From: Campanula takesimana
Lineage: Eukaryota > Streptophyta > Magnoliopsida > Asterales > Campanulaceae
DNA length: 64,000 nucleotides
Reading direction: 5' to 3'
Assembly (NCBI GenBank): GCA_026119855.1
Contig: JAOWBW010000283.1
Coordinates: 558,001-622,000 of the forward strand
Shown here piece by piece: positions 11,630 to 22,541 of this stretch; within the stretch, counting starts at the first letter, position 1; the number at the start of each line of letters is the position of its first letter. Both the position numbers and the translations under genes were made by a program. The notes beneath the pieces are model-generated. The model was given only the letters and a program-made list of their open reading frames with translations, ran no database searches and was not told the DNA's origin.

Positions 11630-13122
11630 TGTTGGGTTTCGATCAAACATGCGCAGCGGAATTTAGCATTTAAAATTTTGAAACCCAAAGCCATGGATCC
11701 GTTCATATGATTAAATCAAATACAACATAAGAATAAAGGAATAAACTAACCCTTGGTGGCTATCAAATTCTCTTGGTCTTTGGTGGAGGTTTGAAGACTT
11801 GATCCAGATCACAAAGCTTGAACACGAACTTTGAAGATGATGATTTTCACCCTCTAGCGGTATCCACACTTCGAACGAATATCAAAGGAGCTTCTTTGAT
11901 CTTGGTTGCTAGACCAAATTGTGAAACACTTTTCCACAATCAAAAGAACTATATGGAATTTATTTTGTGTATTATTTTGTTCTTCAACCAAGAATGTCTT
12001 AGAACAAAATAAACCCTCTCTCAAACTCTTTGAGACTCACAAAATCATTAGCTTAGAGTGCTGGCCGAATTTGGTCTTTTATACACAAGTATGACCTATT
12101 CCAAATAGGAAACTTGTGTCAAAATCCGTCCAAAATTCGTTTCCTAATCAAATTAGGAATCTGCCACCCGACAGTACTGTACGGCCACCCAAAAACCTCT
12201 GTGCGGTCGCACAACTATCTGAAACAAAACTGGTACAAAACTGAGATAAGTGTACGGCCGCCCAGTCCATACTGTGCGGTCGCCCACTTCCCCAGAATGT
12301 CCAAAATTTCCAAAATTCCAATGTAGTCCTTTTAAAGATTCGTTCTATTGTGTGTGACCCTCTAGGATTATACTAAGTTGGCAATGGGTTCAAACATGAA
12401 ACCATAAGATATGATTAGGTTCTAGCAAACCGTTATACCTACCCAAATAGTATAACTTAGATACAAGTTCGCATTCCTTTAGAATATGTCATAATCCTTT
12501 TGTCCACGATATCATTGAACACAAGTCATGGTCAAAGAGTCAACTTGTTTTGTTCAATACTTTCTCGATTCCGAATATGTTGATAATCCAAATAACATTG
12601 ATCCAATAAATTCATTTGAGTCCGGCCGAACATTTCATCAACATCATTCCTACGAGAGGCCCAAGCTTGACATCTCTCCGAGGAGGGACAAATCCATTTA
12701 GCTTATTATTCTTCCCTACGTGAATCCGATCATGCCAATCATACCCTTTATAACTACCTGGTTAAAGGTAGCGTTTGAATATGTCAAACATAATCTTCAT
12801 CAAGTGGAAGACTATAATAACTTCATGTCTAAGGATTCAAATGACATAACTAATATGAGATATATGTACGACATAGACCATGACATAAATCTCATAGAGC
12901 GGGTCATGTCCAGTACCTTGTTCCAAACAAGTACTCATAAATCTAACATGATCATCCTATGATCATTTAGCCTTTATACTAGTGCTTAACAAGTACTAGG
13001 GATGGAGATTATTATAAGTAAACATGAACAACAATAATAATCAAAACTTCTCTTTATTGATATGAAATAAATGATAACAATTACAACGTTTATTAAACGT
13101 GCCTAGGGCACCACTACCAACA
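11630..13122 (-). repeat. Angela 3' LTR
   Basis: 1493 bp, TGTTGG...CCAACA, same length as the LTR at 18622. The CpG-rich modules at 12179-12286 have two CG-to-CA/TA-type changes against the other LTR (ACGGCCACC for GCGGCCGCC). Confidence 0.93.
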
Positions 13123-13136
13123 ATCTCCCACTTGCC
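13123..13136 (-). other. Angela polypurine tract
   Basis: The minus strand reads GGGCAAGTGGGAGAT next to the 3' LTR, directly after the pol stop. It primes plus-strand DNA synthesis. Confidence 0.8.
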
Positions 13137-15242
13137 CTAGGCCCAATCTCCCATGTATCTAATACCCATGGACCTAACATGACCATCATGTTTAGCTTGT
13201 GGAAGTCCCTTTGTTAGCGGGTCCGCAACATTGTCATCAGTAGGTACTCTGCATATATTTACGTCTCCCCTATCAACGATCTCTCGAATGATATGAAAAC
13301 GCCTAAGTATGTGTTTGGATTTCTGATGTGCTCTTGGTTCCTTTGCTTGAGCAATAGCACCATTATTATCGCAATAAAGGTCTATTGGATTAGCAATACT
13401 AGGAACCACTTCAAGTTCGGTTATGAACTTCTTAATCCAAACAGATTCCTTTGCAGCATCCGATGCAGCAATATACTCAGCTTCTGTTGTAGAATCAGCG
13501 GTTGTACTTTGCTTGGAACTCTTCCAGCTTACAGCTCCACCATTTAACATAAACACAAAACCCGATTGCGATCGGCTATCATCTTTGTCGGTTTGGAAGC
13601 TTGCATCCGTGTAAGCATTTACAACGAGATCATCTTCCATTCCTCCATAGACCAAAAACGAGTCTTTAGTTCTTCTTAAGTACTTAAGAATCGCTTTTAC
13701 AGCTATCCAGTGATTTTCGCCAGGGTCGGATTGGTATCTACTTGTCATGCTCAAAGCATAAGACACATCCGGCCTAGTACAAATCATGGCATACATGATG
13801 GACCCAATTGCCGAAGCATATGGAACATCATTCATTTTCTCACGCTTATCTTTTGTCTTAGGACATTGAGTCTTCCTTAGAGAAACTCCATGTAACACGG
13901 GCAAGGTGCCTCTCTTAGAATTTTCCATATGGAATCTTCTAATGACCTTGTCAATGTATGTACTTTGGCTTAAACCAAGTATCCTCCTTGATCTATCTCT
14001 ATAGATCTTAATGCCAAGAATATATGCGGCTTCACCCATATCTTTCATTGCGAAGCACTTTCCTAACCAAGTCTTCACAGACTGAAGTGTAGGAATGTCG
14101 TTTCCAATGAGCAATATGTCATCCACGTATAAAACAAGGAAAAGCACTATGATCCTACTAATCTTCTTGTATACACAAGGCTCATCTTCGTTCTTGATGA
14201 AATCAAACTCTTTGACCGATTCATCAAAACGGAGATTCCAACTCCTAGAAGCTTGCTTCAATCCATAGATGGATCTCTGCAATTTGCATACCTTAGAATT
14301 TTGTTCAAAACCTTCTGGTTGTGTCATATACACATCCTCTTTTAGTTTTCCATTCAGGAAAGCGGTTTTGACGTCCATCTGCCATATTTCATAGTCATGA
14401 TATGCGGCAATGGCAAGCAAAATTCTTATAGACTTGATCATTGCTACGGGTGAAAAGGTCTCATCAAAGTCAATACCATGAACTTGCCTATAACCCTTCG
14501 CTACAAGCCTAGCTTTGTAAGTATGCACCTTCCCATCCATGTCAGTCTTCTTCTTGAAGACCCATTTGCATCCTATGGTTTTTACACCTTCGGGTGCATC
14601 AATCAAATTCCAAACTTGATTGTCTTGCATGGATTGCAATTCGGATTCCATGGCTCCAAGCCACTTGTCCGAATCAGGAGAAGACATCGCCTCTTGGTAG
14701 GTTGACGGTTCATCATTCTCAATGATTTCCACGTCATTACTATCCGTTACGAGAAATCCATATCTCTCGGGCTCGGATCGTAACCTATTAGATCTGCGAG
14801 TTGCTTGTGTATTTTGAACAGGTTCCACAACTCCTTGTGGTTCTTGTTCTTGTTCCACTACTGGTTCAATGTTATTTTCTGGGTCTCGAATTTCTTCAAG
14901 ATTTATTTTACTCCCACTGATTTCTTTAGAGAGAAACTCTTTCTCTAGAAAGATACCAGTTCGGGCAACAAACACTTTGTTGTCCTCTCGGTTGTAAAAG
15001 TAATATCCTTTAGTTTCCTTAGGATATCCCTCGAAAATACATTTATCAGATTTGTGTGCAAGTTTGTCTGAGACAAGTCTTTTGACAAAAGCTTCACAAC
15101 CCCAAATCTTCATGAAAGATAGACAAGGCTTCTTTCCGCTCCACATCTCATATGGAGTCTTTTGAACCGATTTAGTTGGAACACGATTTAGTGTGAAAGC
15201 AGCGGTTTCTAGAGCGTAACCCAAAAGGATATTGGAAGACAA
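13137..15242 (-). pseudogene. Angela integrase C-terminus, RT and RNase H
   Basis: 701 codons, open to a stop 15 bp before the 3' LTR. It begins in the integrase carboxy-terminal part (LETAAFTLNRVPTKSV, TPYEMWSGKKP), then a linker, then RT (YKARLVAKGYRQVHGIDF, QMDVKTAFLNGKLKEDVY, YVDD at 14118-14129, CTRPDVSYALSMTSRYQSDP) and RNase H (YTDASFQTDKDDSRSQSG, STTEAEYIAASDAAKE, CDNNGAIAQA). All RT and RNase H catalytic positions look intact. It should be fused to the upstream gag-PR-IN frame. A frameshift in the overlap at 15172-15242 prevents this, so the element is probably not autonomous without correction or trans supply. Confidence 0.92.
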
Positions 15243-17088
15243 CTTGACTCATCATTGATCGAACCATGTCTAACAAGGTCCGATTCCTCCTCTCGGACAC
15301 ACCATTCCATTGTGGTGTTCCGGGTGGAGTCAATTGTGAAACTATTCCACAATTCTTTAGATGATCATCAAATTCTTGACTTAAGTATTCACCACCTCGA
15401 TCTGATCGAAGTGCCTTTATACTTTTGCCAAGTTGTTTTTCTACTTCATTTTGAAATATTCTAAATATCTCAAATGCTTCACTTTTATGTTTCATTAGGT
15501 AAACATACCCAAATCTACTATAATCATCAGTGAAGGTTATGAAGTATTGAAATCCTCCCCTAGCATTGCTACTTAATGGTCCGCATACATCGGAATGTAT
15601 CAACCCCAATAAGTCGCTTGCCCTCTCACCCAACTTGGTAAAAGGTGTCTTAGTCATTTTTCCAAGAAGACACGACTCACAAGTATCATATGACTCTAAG
15701 TCACATGAACCCAAAAGTCCGTCCCCATGGAGTTTTGAGATACGCTTCTCATTAATATGACCAAGACGGCAATGCCACAAATAAGTATGATTTACATCAT
15801 TAGGTTTAGATTTCTTATTTACATGATAGACATTATTTTCATTCTTGACATCCAAGATATAAAGGCCATTAAATGAATTAGCAATACCATAAAGCACATC
15901 ATTTAAATAAATAGAAAATTTCTTATTCTCAATAAGAAACTTAAAACCTTCATTATCCAAACAAGAAATTGAAATAATATTTCTGCTTAAATCCGGAACA
16001 TAATAACAATTGTTCAAAACAAGAATTAATCCGGAAGGTAAAGTGACTTCATAAGTCCCTACGGCTAATGCAGCAACTCTTGCTCCATTCCCCACACGTA
16101 GATCTACTTCACCTTCTTTAAGCAGTCTCCTATTCTTTAGTCCCTGCACATTTAGACAAATGTGAGAACCACATCCGGTATCCAATACCCAAGAATTAGT
16201 GGTAGAAAGGAGAATATCTATCATATAGATACCTGAAGTCGACGCAGCCTTGCTGTTCTTCTTCTTCTTTTGCTCTTCCAAGAAAGCCTTGCAATTACGT
16301 TTCCAATGACCAATTTCTTGACAATGGAAACAGATTGCATCCTTTTGTGAATCAGGTTTTGCCTCAGAAGCCTTGGCAACCTTTGCCTTGCTTATTTTGG
16401 GTTTGATAACTTTCTTACCCTTTCCTTTGGCACTAGCCTTCTTCCCATCAAGAACCAAGAGCACGGGAGAACCTTTCTCCACAATTTTCATCTCTGCAGT
16501 TTTGAGCATCCCATGCAACTCAGAGAGATTCTTATCCATTCCATGCATGTTATAATTCATTACAAACTGATTATAACTTTTAGGCAATGAATTAAGAATG
16601 AGATCCGTGGCTAGCTCCAATGGGATTGGATAGCCAAGTTTCTCAAGGTGCTCTACATAACCTTTCATTTTAAGAAAGTGAGGACTCACTTGTTGACCTT
16701 CATTCATTTTACAAGTAGTGAATGCAACAATGGTCTTGTACCTCTCTTGCCTAGCTTGCTCTTGAAACATAGTTCTCAACTCCACGCCTATCTCATAGGC
16801 TTCCAAATGTTCCAAACTTTGTTGGAGTTTTGAGCACATAGCAGCAAGCATGAGACAACTTACATCTCTAGAATCATTACGATGTTTCTTGTAATTGTCT
16901 CTTTCTGCCCTAGGGGCAGTAGGCGGTGGTTCAGCAGGGAGAGGCCCATCGAGAATGTACAACTTATCTTCTTGCCTAAGAACGATTCTTATGCTACGGA
17001 TCCAATCCATAAAGTTAGTACCATTCTCTTCGAGCTTATCCTTCTCAAGGATCGATCGCAACGACATTGATTGAGTGTTATTAGTCAT
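15172..17088 (-). pseudogene. Angela Gag-protease-integrase
   Basis: 638 codons from the ATG at 17088. Gag (about residues 1-240: SLRSILEKDKLEENGTNFMD, UBN2-type core), CCHC knuckle CFHCQEIGHWKRNC (about residue 255), protease with SWVLDTGCGSHIC (about residue 300, catalytic DTG), GAG-pre-integrase HRLGHINEKRI...CESC, and the integrase core with SDVCGPL, DDYSRFGYVYLMKHKS, SDRGGEYLS and NGVSERRNRTL, keeping D, D and E. The frame is lost just after the catalytic core by the frameshift near 15200. Family knowledge: copia elements make a single Gag-Pol polyprotein cleaved by the protease. Confidence 0.92.
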
Positions 17089-18608
17089 TATCTACAAATA
17101 TGCAAAATTTCCAAAATTTAATAAGTACCGATTTTCATTAAAGAAATAATTAATGTATTTTAAAACAAAATACTCCCACCAAATTATACAACCTTCTTTA
17201 TACATCCAATGTATAGTATAATTTAAATGGGTTGAGATCCCGCTTTAATCTAATTTTGAGTACGCTTTGGCGCACCGCTCAAAATTAAATCAATTAGGTA
17301 GACAACTCTTGTCAATCATATCTCATATGACTCTCAGTTCTTTTCATGAGATTCTTTAAGAAATCCAATTTCAACAAGCATGTTAAATCTCATCTTTGCC
17401 TTAAGCCCAAAACTGTTTTGACGCTTAATTAAGTCCAACCATTTTAAACGCATAGGAAACTCTTATTCACTCATCTTGCTCAAACATGAATAAAATCAAT
17501 GCACCTCACTTTGGCGAGCCCACATAAAATTACTCATGTATAAACAACTGTTTTAATCATGGCATGGCAAAAGGACTTAAAACTTTCTTTGAAGGTTCAT
17601 CACATATAGCATATAACACATTTATGAGCACATAATATAAACATGTTACACATCAAGTTTAGGCACTAAATTAATCTCCATTAATTTAAGCATGGTATTT
17701 ATGTGTCATTAGTTTCTTTATAATTATGAGGATGAGACTTATTTCAACTTTGGTTATTATTTCCAAATCAAGACAACAAGAAGTGCGGTCGAACTAAGCC
17801 ATTAGGCAACCACAATCCCGCACTAATTCAAGAAACCAAGAAAGTAGTCCATGTGGCCGAAACTAAGCAATAGATGGTCTCGATGAACGTAGGCCAATTG
17901 CATTCACAATTCCACATGGATCTCCAAACTTTGAATCAAGAACTTTGTTTCTCAATTTTAGCAATTATGAACTCTTCATAATTCTAACTTCGTTTTATCT
18001 TTGAAACTTTGATTGCGATCAATTTTGGGAAACACAATCTCGATGAACGCAGATTAGCCATCCAAAACTTGAACCAATCTAGGAATCACAAGACTAAAAC
18101 AAATAGGAAAATCAAACCCCAAAATCCACACACAAACCAACTACCCAAAACCCATTCCAGATCAGCAAGTCTGGACTGGTTCTGTTACTGGTTTTGTTGA
18201 ATTTTTCGAAAAATTCTAGATTCTGTTTTTCAACCAAAATCAGACCTTCTGATCCCCTTGTGCAGCCGCCCAAAAACCACTGTGCGGCCGCCCAAGGCGT
18301 TTTGTGCGGTCGCCCGGTTCCATCAGAATGTGCAGAATTTTCAAAGTTCGAAAATTTTGTCTCAAAATTGCTTTTCCCCGATTATTAAAACTTTGATCCA
18401 ATCAAAAATTAATAATCAACAATTCTGAATCCACCATAATTTATTTATTGCGATTGAATCGTGCGATTAAAGTTGCAAAACAATAAACCACATAAAATCA
18501 CATAACACATAAACATCACATATTCCAATAATCATATCATGCAAGGCACATAAACAATTTATATACACATAACATGATCCAAGTATTGAATTAATCAACA
18601 TGAACGGG
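17089..18608 (-). other. Angela untranslated leader
   Basis: About 1.5 kb between the PBS and the gag ATG, AT-rich, without a significant ORF. It contains three CpG-rich words at 18260-18317 (GCAGCCGCCC, GCGGCCGCCC, GCGGTCGCCC) like those in the LTR. A long leader with packaging signals is normal for this lineage. Confidence 0.7.
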
Positions 18609-18620
18609 GCTCTGATACCA
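18609..18620 (-). other. Angela primer binding site (initiator-Met tRNA)
   Basis: The minus strand reads TGGTATCAGAGC one base inside the 5' LTR (18622). It proves the minus orientation. Confidence 0.92.
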
Positions 18621-19067
18621 CTGTTGGGTTTCGATCAAACATGCGCAGCGGAATTTAGCATTTAAAATTTTGAAAACCAAAGCCATGGATCCGTTCAAAT
18701 GATTAAATCAAATACAACATAAGAATAAAGGAATAAACTAACCCTTGGTGGCTATCAAATTCTCTTGGTCTTTGGTGGAGGTTTGAAGACTTGATCACGA
18801 TCACAAAGCTTGAACACGAACTTTGAAGATGATGATTTTCACCCTCTAGCGGTATCCACACTTCGAACGAATATCAAAGGAGCTTCTTTGATCTTGGTTG
18901 CTAGACCAAATTGTGAAACACTTTTCCACAATCAAAAGAACTATATGGAATTTATTTTGTGTATTATTTTGTTCTTCAACCAAGAATGTCTTAGAACAAA
19001 ATAAACCCTCTCTCAAACTCTTTGAGACTCACAAAATCATTAGCTTAGAGTGCTGGCCGAATTTGGT

Positions 19068-19075
19068 CTTTTATA
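19068..19075 (-). promoter_or_regulatory. Putative TATA box of the Angela LTR
   Basis: The minus strand reads TATAAAAG. The other LTR has the same word at the equivalent position. Confidence 0.6.
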
Positions 19076-19170
19076 CACAAGTATGACCTATTCCAAATAG
19101 GAAACTTGTGTCAAAATCCGTCCAAAATTCGTTTCCTAATCAAATTAGGAATCTGCCACCCGACAGTACT

Positions 19171-19279
19171 GTGCGGCCGCCCAAAAACCTCTGTGCGGTC
19201 GCACAACTATCTGAAACAAAACTGGTACAAAACTGAGATAAGTGTGCGGCCGCCCAGTCCATACTGTGCGGTCGCCCAC
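19171..19279. promoter_or_regulatory. CpG-rich palindromic modules in the Angela LTR
   Basis: Four words in 109 bp: GCGGCCGCCC, GCGGTCGCAC, GCGGCCGCCC and GCGGTCGCCC, in an otherwise AT-rich LTR. Related words occur in the Tekay-like LTRs of this window. The core GCCGCC resembles the GCC-box bound by ERF proteins. The regulatory role is my inference. Confidence 0.5.
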
Positions 19280-20114
19280 TTCCCCAGAATGTCCAAAATT
19301 TCCAAAATTTCAATGTAGTCCTTTTAAAGATTCGTTCTATTGTGTGTGACCCTCTAGGATTATACTAAGTTGGCAATGGGTTCAAACATGAAACCATAAG
19401 ATATGATTAGGTTCTAGCAAACCGTCATACCTACCCAAATAGTATAACTTAGATACAAATTCGCATTCCTTTAGAATATGTCATAATCCTTTTGTCCACG
19501 ATATCATTGAACACAAGTCATGGTCAAAGAGTCAACTTGTTTTGTTCAATACTTTCTCGATTCCGAATATGTTGATAATCCAAATGACATTGATCCAATC
19601 AATTCATTTGAGTCCGGCCGAACATTTCATCAACATCATTCCTACGAGAGGCCCAAGCTTGACATCTCTCCGAGGAGGGACAAATCCATTTAACTTATTA
19701 TTCTTCCCTACGTGAATCCGATCATGCCAATCATACCCTTTATAACTACCCGGTTAAAGGTAGCGTTTGAATATGTCAAACATAATCTTCATCAAGTGGA
19801 AGACTATAATAACTTCATGTCTAAGGATTCAAATGACATAACTAATATGAGATATATGTACGACATAGACCATGACATAAATCTCATAGAGCGGGTCATG
19901 TCCAGTACCTTGTTCCAAACAAGTACTCATAAATCTAACATGATCATCCTATGATTATTTAGCCTTTATACTAGTGCTTAACAAGTACTAGGGACGGAGA
20001 TTATTATAAGTAAACATGAACAACAATAATAATCAAAACAGCTCTTTATTGATATGAAATAAATGATAACAATTACAACGTTTATTAAACGTGCCTAGGG
20101 CACCACTACCAACA

Positions 20115-20278
20115 TAAACAAGCACTCACCAATGTGCAACAATAAAGAGCGTTAGTTCCAAAATGATTTGTGGTCGTCTAACATGACTACACGAAACCCT
20201 CTAACAAGTAATCAATAATCAATAAATGTTACATTCAAGGGCCTCGACAAGTTGCAGAAGGAAGACTTAGTTGGTTAC
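20115..20278. repeat. Tandem duplication, copy B (right part)
   Basis: Continues copy B after the Angela element and matches 10503-10666. It stops at GTTAC (20274-20278), the expected left target duplication of E3, whose partner lies beyond the window. Confidence 0.85.
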
Positions 20279-21249
20279 TGTAGATACCCCGGGGGCCATG
20301 GCTTGGGTAGAGCGCGTGAGTTACACTAGGATGTTTATTTGTGTTTTAGAGTCGCCACCTATGTTTTAGAGGAACATAAGAAAAACCTAATGTTTATAGC
20401 CTAAGTTTGATTACGAAAACAGAGATTTTTTGTTATGAGGTTCAGAGGTTAGGTTACGAGATGGGAAGTACTTAAACACCCATCTCGCCCAACTAAAGTT
20501 GGTCTTGCTTGATCAAAATCGACATAAATGATGAAACGTTCTTCTTATTCTTGATGATAAAAGGGGGGGTAAAAAAAGGTGTTTGGAATGTAGGGAGATA
20601 ACTTCGTGACTAGCTCCAATGAAGTAAAGTAGTCTTTGATGTCATTTCCCAAGAATGTTTGGGTGATTGTACTTTTGATTTAAAGTAAAAGAAAGATAGA
20701 AAAGATGAAGTAGAAAAGGAGGGAAAAGAGTAGTCTTTAACCTATATTTCCAAGAGCTTCAAGGACTCCTTCAAAAGGTTCTTAGGAAAATGCCTTGTAA
20801 GTATTTGTGTATAGTTTTGTTAATGATTTAAATCTTCCTCCTCTCCAATGGTGAATTAGAGGGGTTTTTATAGGTAAAGAAGGTGTGTTTTTGGTGCCAA
20901 AACCAAGTCACAAAGGTCAGTTTCCCGGGCAAATCCTGTTAAAAGGAGCAAGGGAGGGATTCTTTGACAGAAATCTGTAACTGACGCCCAGGTGCGCACG
21001 CCTCCTACCTTGGTGGCGGGATGCGCGCGCCTCTGGCCCCAAAAAGTGAAAGCGCGCGCCTTGGAGATGGCAAAAATGATAGAATGGACTAGAAAGTCAG
21101 CACTGTTATTCAGTTTGGTCCCTGGACTTAACGAAGTCAGTCTGGAACTTAACAAAAGTAACAAAAACTAACGAGAAACACTTAAAATAGGGAGAAACAC
21201 AAAATCAAATGTGCAATCAGGGTGAGCGGTCCAAGGCGGGGTGTCTACA
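20279..21249 (-). repeat. E3 3' LTR
   Basis: 971 bp. The reverse complement starts TGTAGACACCCCGCC and ends GGGGTATCTACA, like the E4 LTRs (35274-36379). On the minus strand a TATA box (CTATAAAAAC) lies at about 20873-20865, followed by a hairpin-forming stretch, with a GCGCGCGCC-type cluster at 20983-21060 about 110-190 bp upstream. Confidence 0.88.
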
Positions 21250-21266
21250 GAGCCCCTCGGCGACGT
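21250..21266 (-). other. E3 polypurine tract
   Basis: The minus strand reads GCCGAGGGGCTC directly before the 3' LTR. The same word precedes the E5 3' LTR at 33308-33319. Confidence 0.75.
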
Positions 21267-21468
21267 GGATTGTAAAGAAAAATGCGTCGACGAAAGAAAA
21301 AAACATCCGCCGAGGACATCACAGGAAAAAAGCAAAGACTCGATGAAAACAAGAATCTTGAAATTACAAGAGATAGGAGTGCGCTCCCTGTGTGAGCAGC
21401 TTTTGCTGATAGTAGGGGTGCGGTGATCGAAATCGGCCCACCGTGGCCAAAATTTAGAGTCCGTATAG
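21267..21468. other. E3 3' untranslated DNA next to the PPT
   Basis: Noncoding sequence between the PPT and the minisatellite. I see no recognisable feature. Confidence 0.4.
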
Positions 21469-21930
21469 AGGACTTGGAGGGACTGGAGAGTTTTCCTACC
21501 GATGTAGAGGGACTCGAGAGTCTGCCTATTTATTTTGAGGGGCTGGAGAGTCTGCCTGCCGATATAGAGAGACTCGAAAGTCTGCCTACTGATTTGGAGG
21601 GACTGGAGAGTCTGCCTGCCGATGTAAAGGGACTCGAAAGTCTGCCTGCTGATTTGGAGGGACTGGAGAGTCTGCCTGCCGATGTAGAGGGACTCAAAAG
21701 TCTGCCTGCTGATTTGGAGGGACTGGAGAGTCTGACTACCGATGTAGAAGGACTCGAAAGTCTGCCTGCTGATTTGTAGGGACTGGAGAGTCTGCCTGCC
21801 GATGTAGAGGGACTGGAGAGTCTGCCTACTGATTTGGAGGGACTGGAGAGTCTGCCTGTCGGTGTAGAGGGACTCGAAAGTCTGCCTGCTGGTGTAGAGG
21901 GACTCAAAAGTCTGCCTGCTGATGAGGAGG
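21469..21930. repeat. 30-bp minisatellite with 60-bp higher-order unit
   Basis: About 15 units of 30 bp. Two alternating types, one with GGACTGGAGAGTCTGCCTGC and one with GGACTCGAAAGTCTGCCTGC, make an exact 60-bp period. Because 30 is a multiple of three, reading frames stay open on both strands: plus strand, a 10-residue repeat of the form LEGLESLPAD; minus strand, frames rich in S, R, Q and L. I read this as a hypervariable 3' UTR array of E3, not a gene. Confidence 0.85.
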
Positions 21931-22541
21931 TGATTTTGGTGGTTCACCGCGGACCAAGTTTTTCTATTTTAAAGCTGCATTTTAATGTGCATTGTTTGGA
22001 GTAGCGCTTGCAGTTGACTTTTGCGGGGTGCGGGCACAGTTGACCGCGGACCGGGGAAAATGTTGAGATTGACTTTGACTTTTGTAAGAGAGAGAGAGAG
22101 ACAACCTACTTTTAGTGGGAGTTTCTATCGTACATTTATTCAGACATGCCTTAGGGGAAGACCGAATGAATGTATGCCCAAATGTGTCTCCAAGGGCGGA
22201 GTTGCCGTGGCTTTGATAAAGAATGTAGATCCTGTTGATATTGGGAGCGTTTGGACTCTGTTTCTGCATGATTTCTTCTTCTGACAAGGGCCGACTGAGG
22301 CGCTTCTGAAGTGGGAGGCGGGCACCTCAGATGGTAGATGTGGGTCGCGTGCGCTTCCCAAGTGGGTGTCGAGAGGCGCACGCTTCTGGGGAGCAAATTT
22401 CAGGGCTTGACATTTGTTGGCCAAAAGATCCCCAACAGCTATAATATCAGCCTCCGTTCGAACACTTTCTTCCAATAGCTCTTTTCTTCCATTCTTGAAC
22501 ATCTTTTATTTGCTCAATTTAGCTTGTAATCCACTTTTGTC
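21931..22541 (+). promoter_or_regulatory. Upstream region and putative promoter of the antisense ORF
   Basis: Noncoding stretch upstream of the antisense ORF. It has a CpG-rich cluster at 22296-22397 (GGCGGGCACC, GTCGCGTGCGCTTCC, GGCGCACGCTTCTGGGG) resembling the E3 and E4 LTR clusters, and 45-140 bp downstream of it a TATA-like GCTATAATAT at 22438-22447, about 95 bp before the ATG at 22542. The promoter assignment is inference. Confidence 0.4.

Larger units (their letters stand above)
11630..20114 (-). mobile_element. Angela-lineage Ty1/copia retrotransposon, structurally complete
   Basis: 8485 bp with two 1493-bp LTRs, PBS, gag-pol, PPT and a perfect 5-bp target duplication TAAAC (11625-11629 and 20115-20119). 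The RT-RNase H sequence (YASAIGSIMYAMICTRPDVS, DSRSQSGFVFMLNGGAVSWK) is of the BARE-1/Angela type. The LTRs differ at roughly 17 positions by eye, about 1%, so the insertion is recent. One frameshift near 15200 splits pol in the integrase. Otherwise the frame is open from 17088 to 13137. Confidence 0.93.
18622..20114 (-). repeat. Angela 5' LTR
   Basis: 1493 bp. On the minus strand TATAAAAG is at 19075-19068, with the CpG-rich modules (19171-19279) about 100-200 bp upstream. It ends against target duplication TAAAC at 20115-20119. Confidence 0.93.

Noticed and set aside
18609..18620. tRNA gene at the TGGTATCAGAGC sites (7631, 18609, 48278, 59641)
   Set aside because: Only the 12-17 bases complementary to the tRNA 3' end are present next to LTRs. 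They are primer binding sites.
11322..20278. The duplicated 467-bp segment as LTRs of an element containing Angela
   Set aside because: Copy spacing is 1122 bp before Angela inserted, there is no TG...CA boundary, and no PBS or PPT lies at the edges.
21168..21947. 259-codon minus-strand frame across the minisatellite as a protein gene
   Set aside because: It is open only because the repeat unit is a multiple of three. It overlaps the E3 LTR and PPT and has no known domain.
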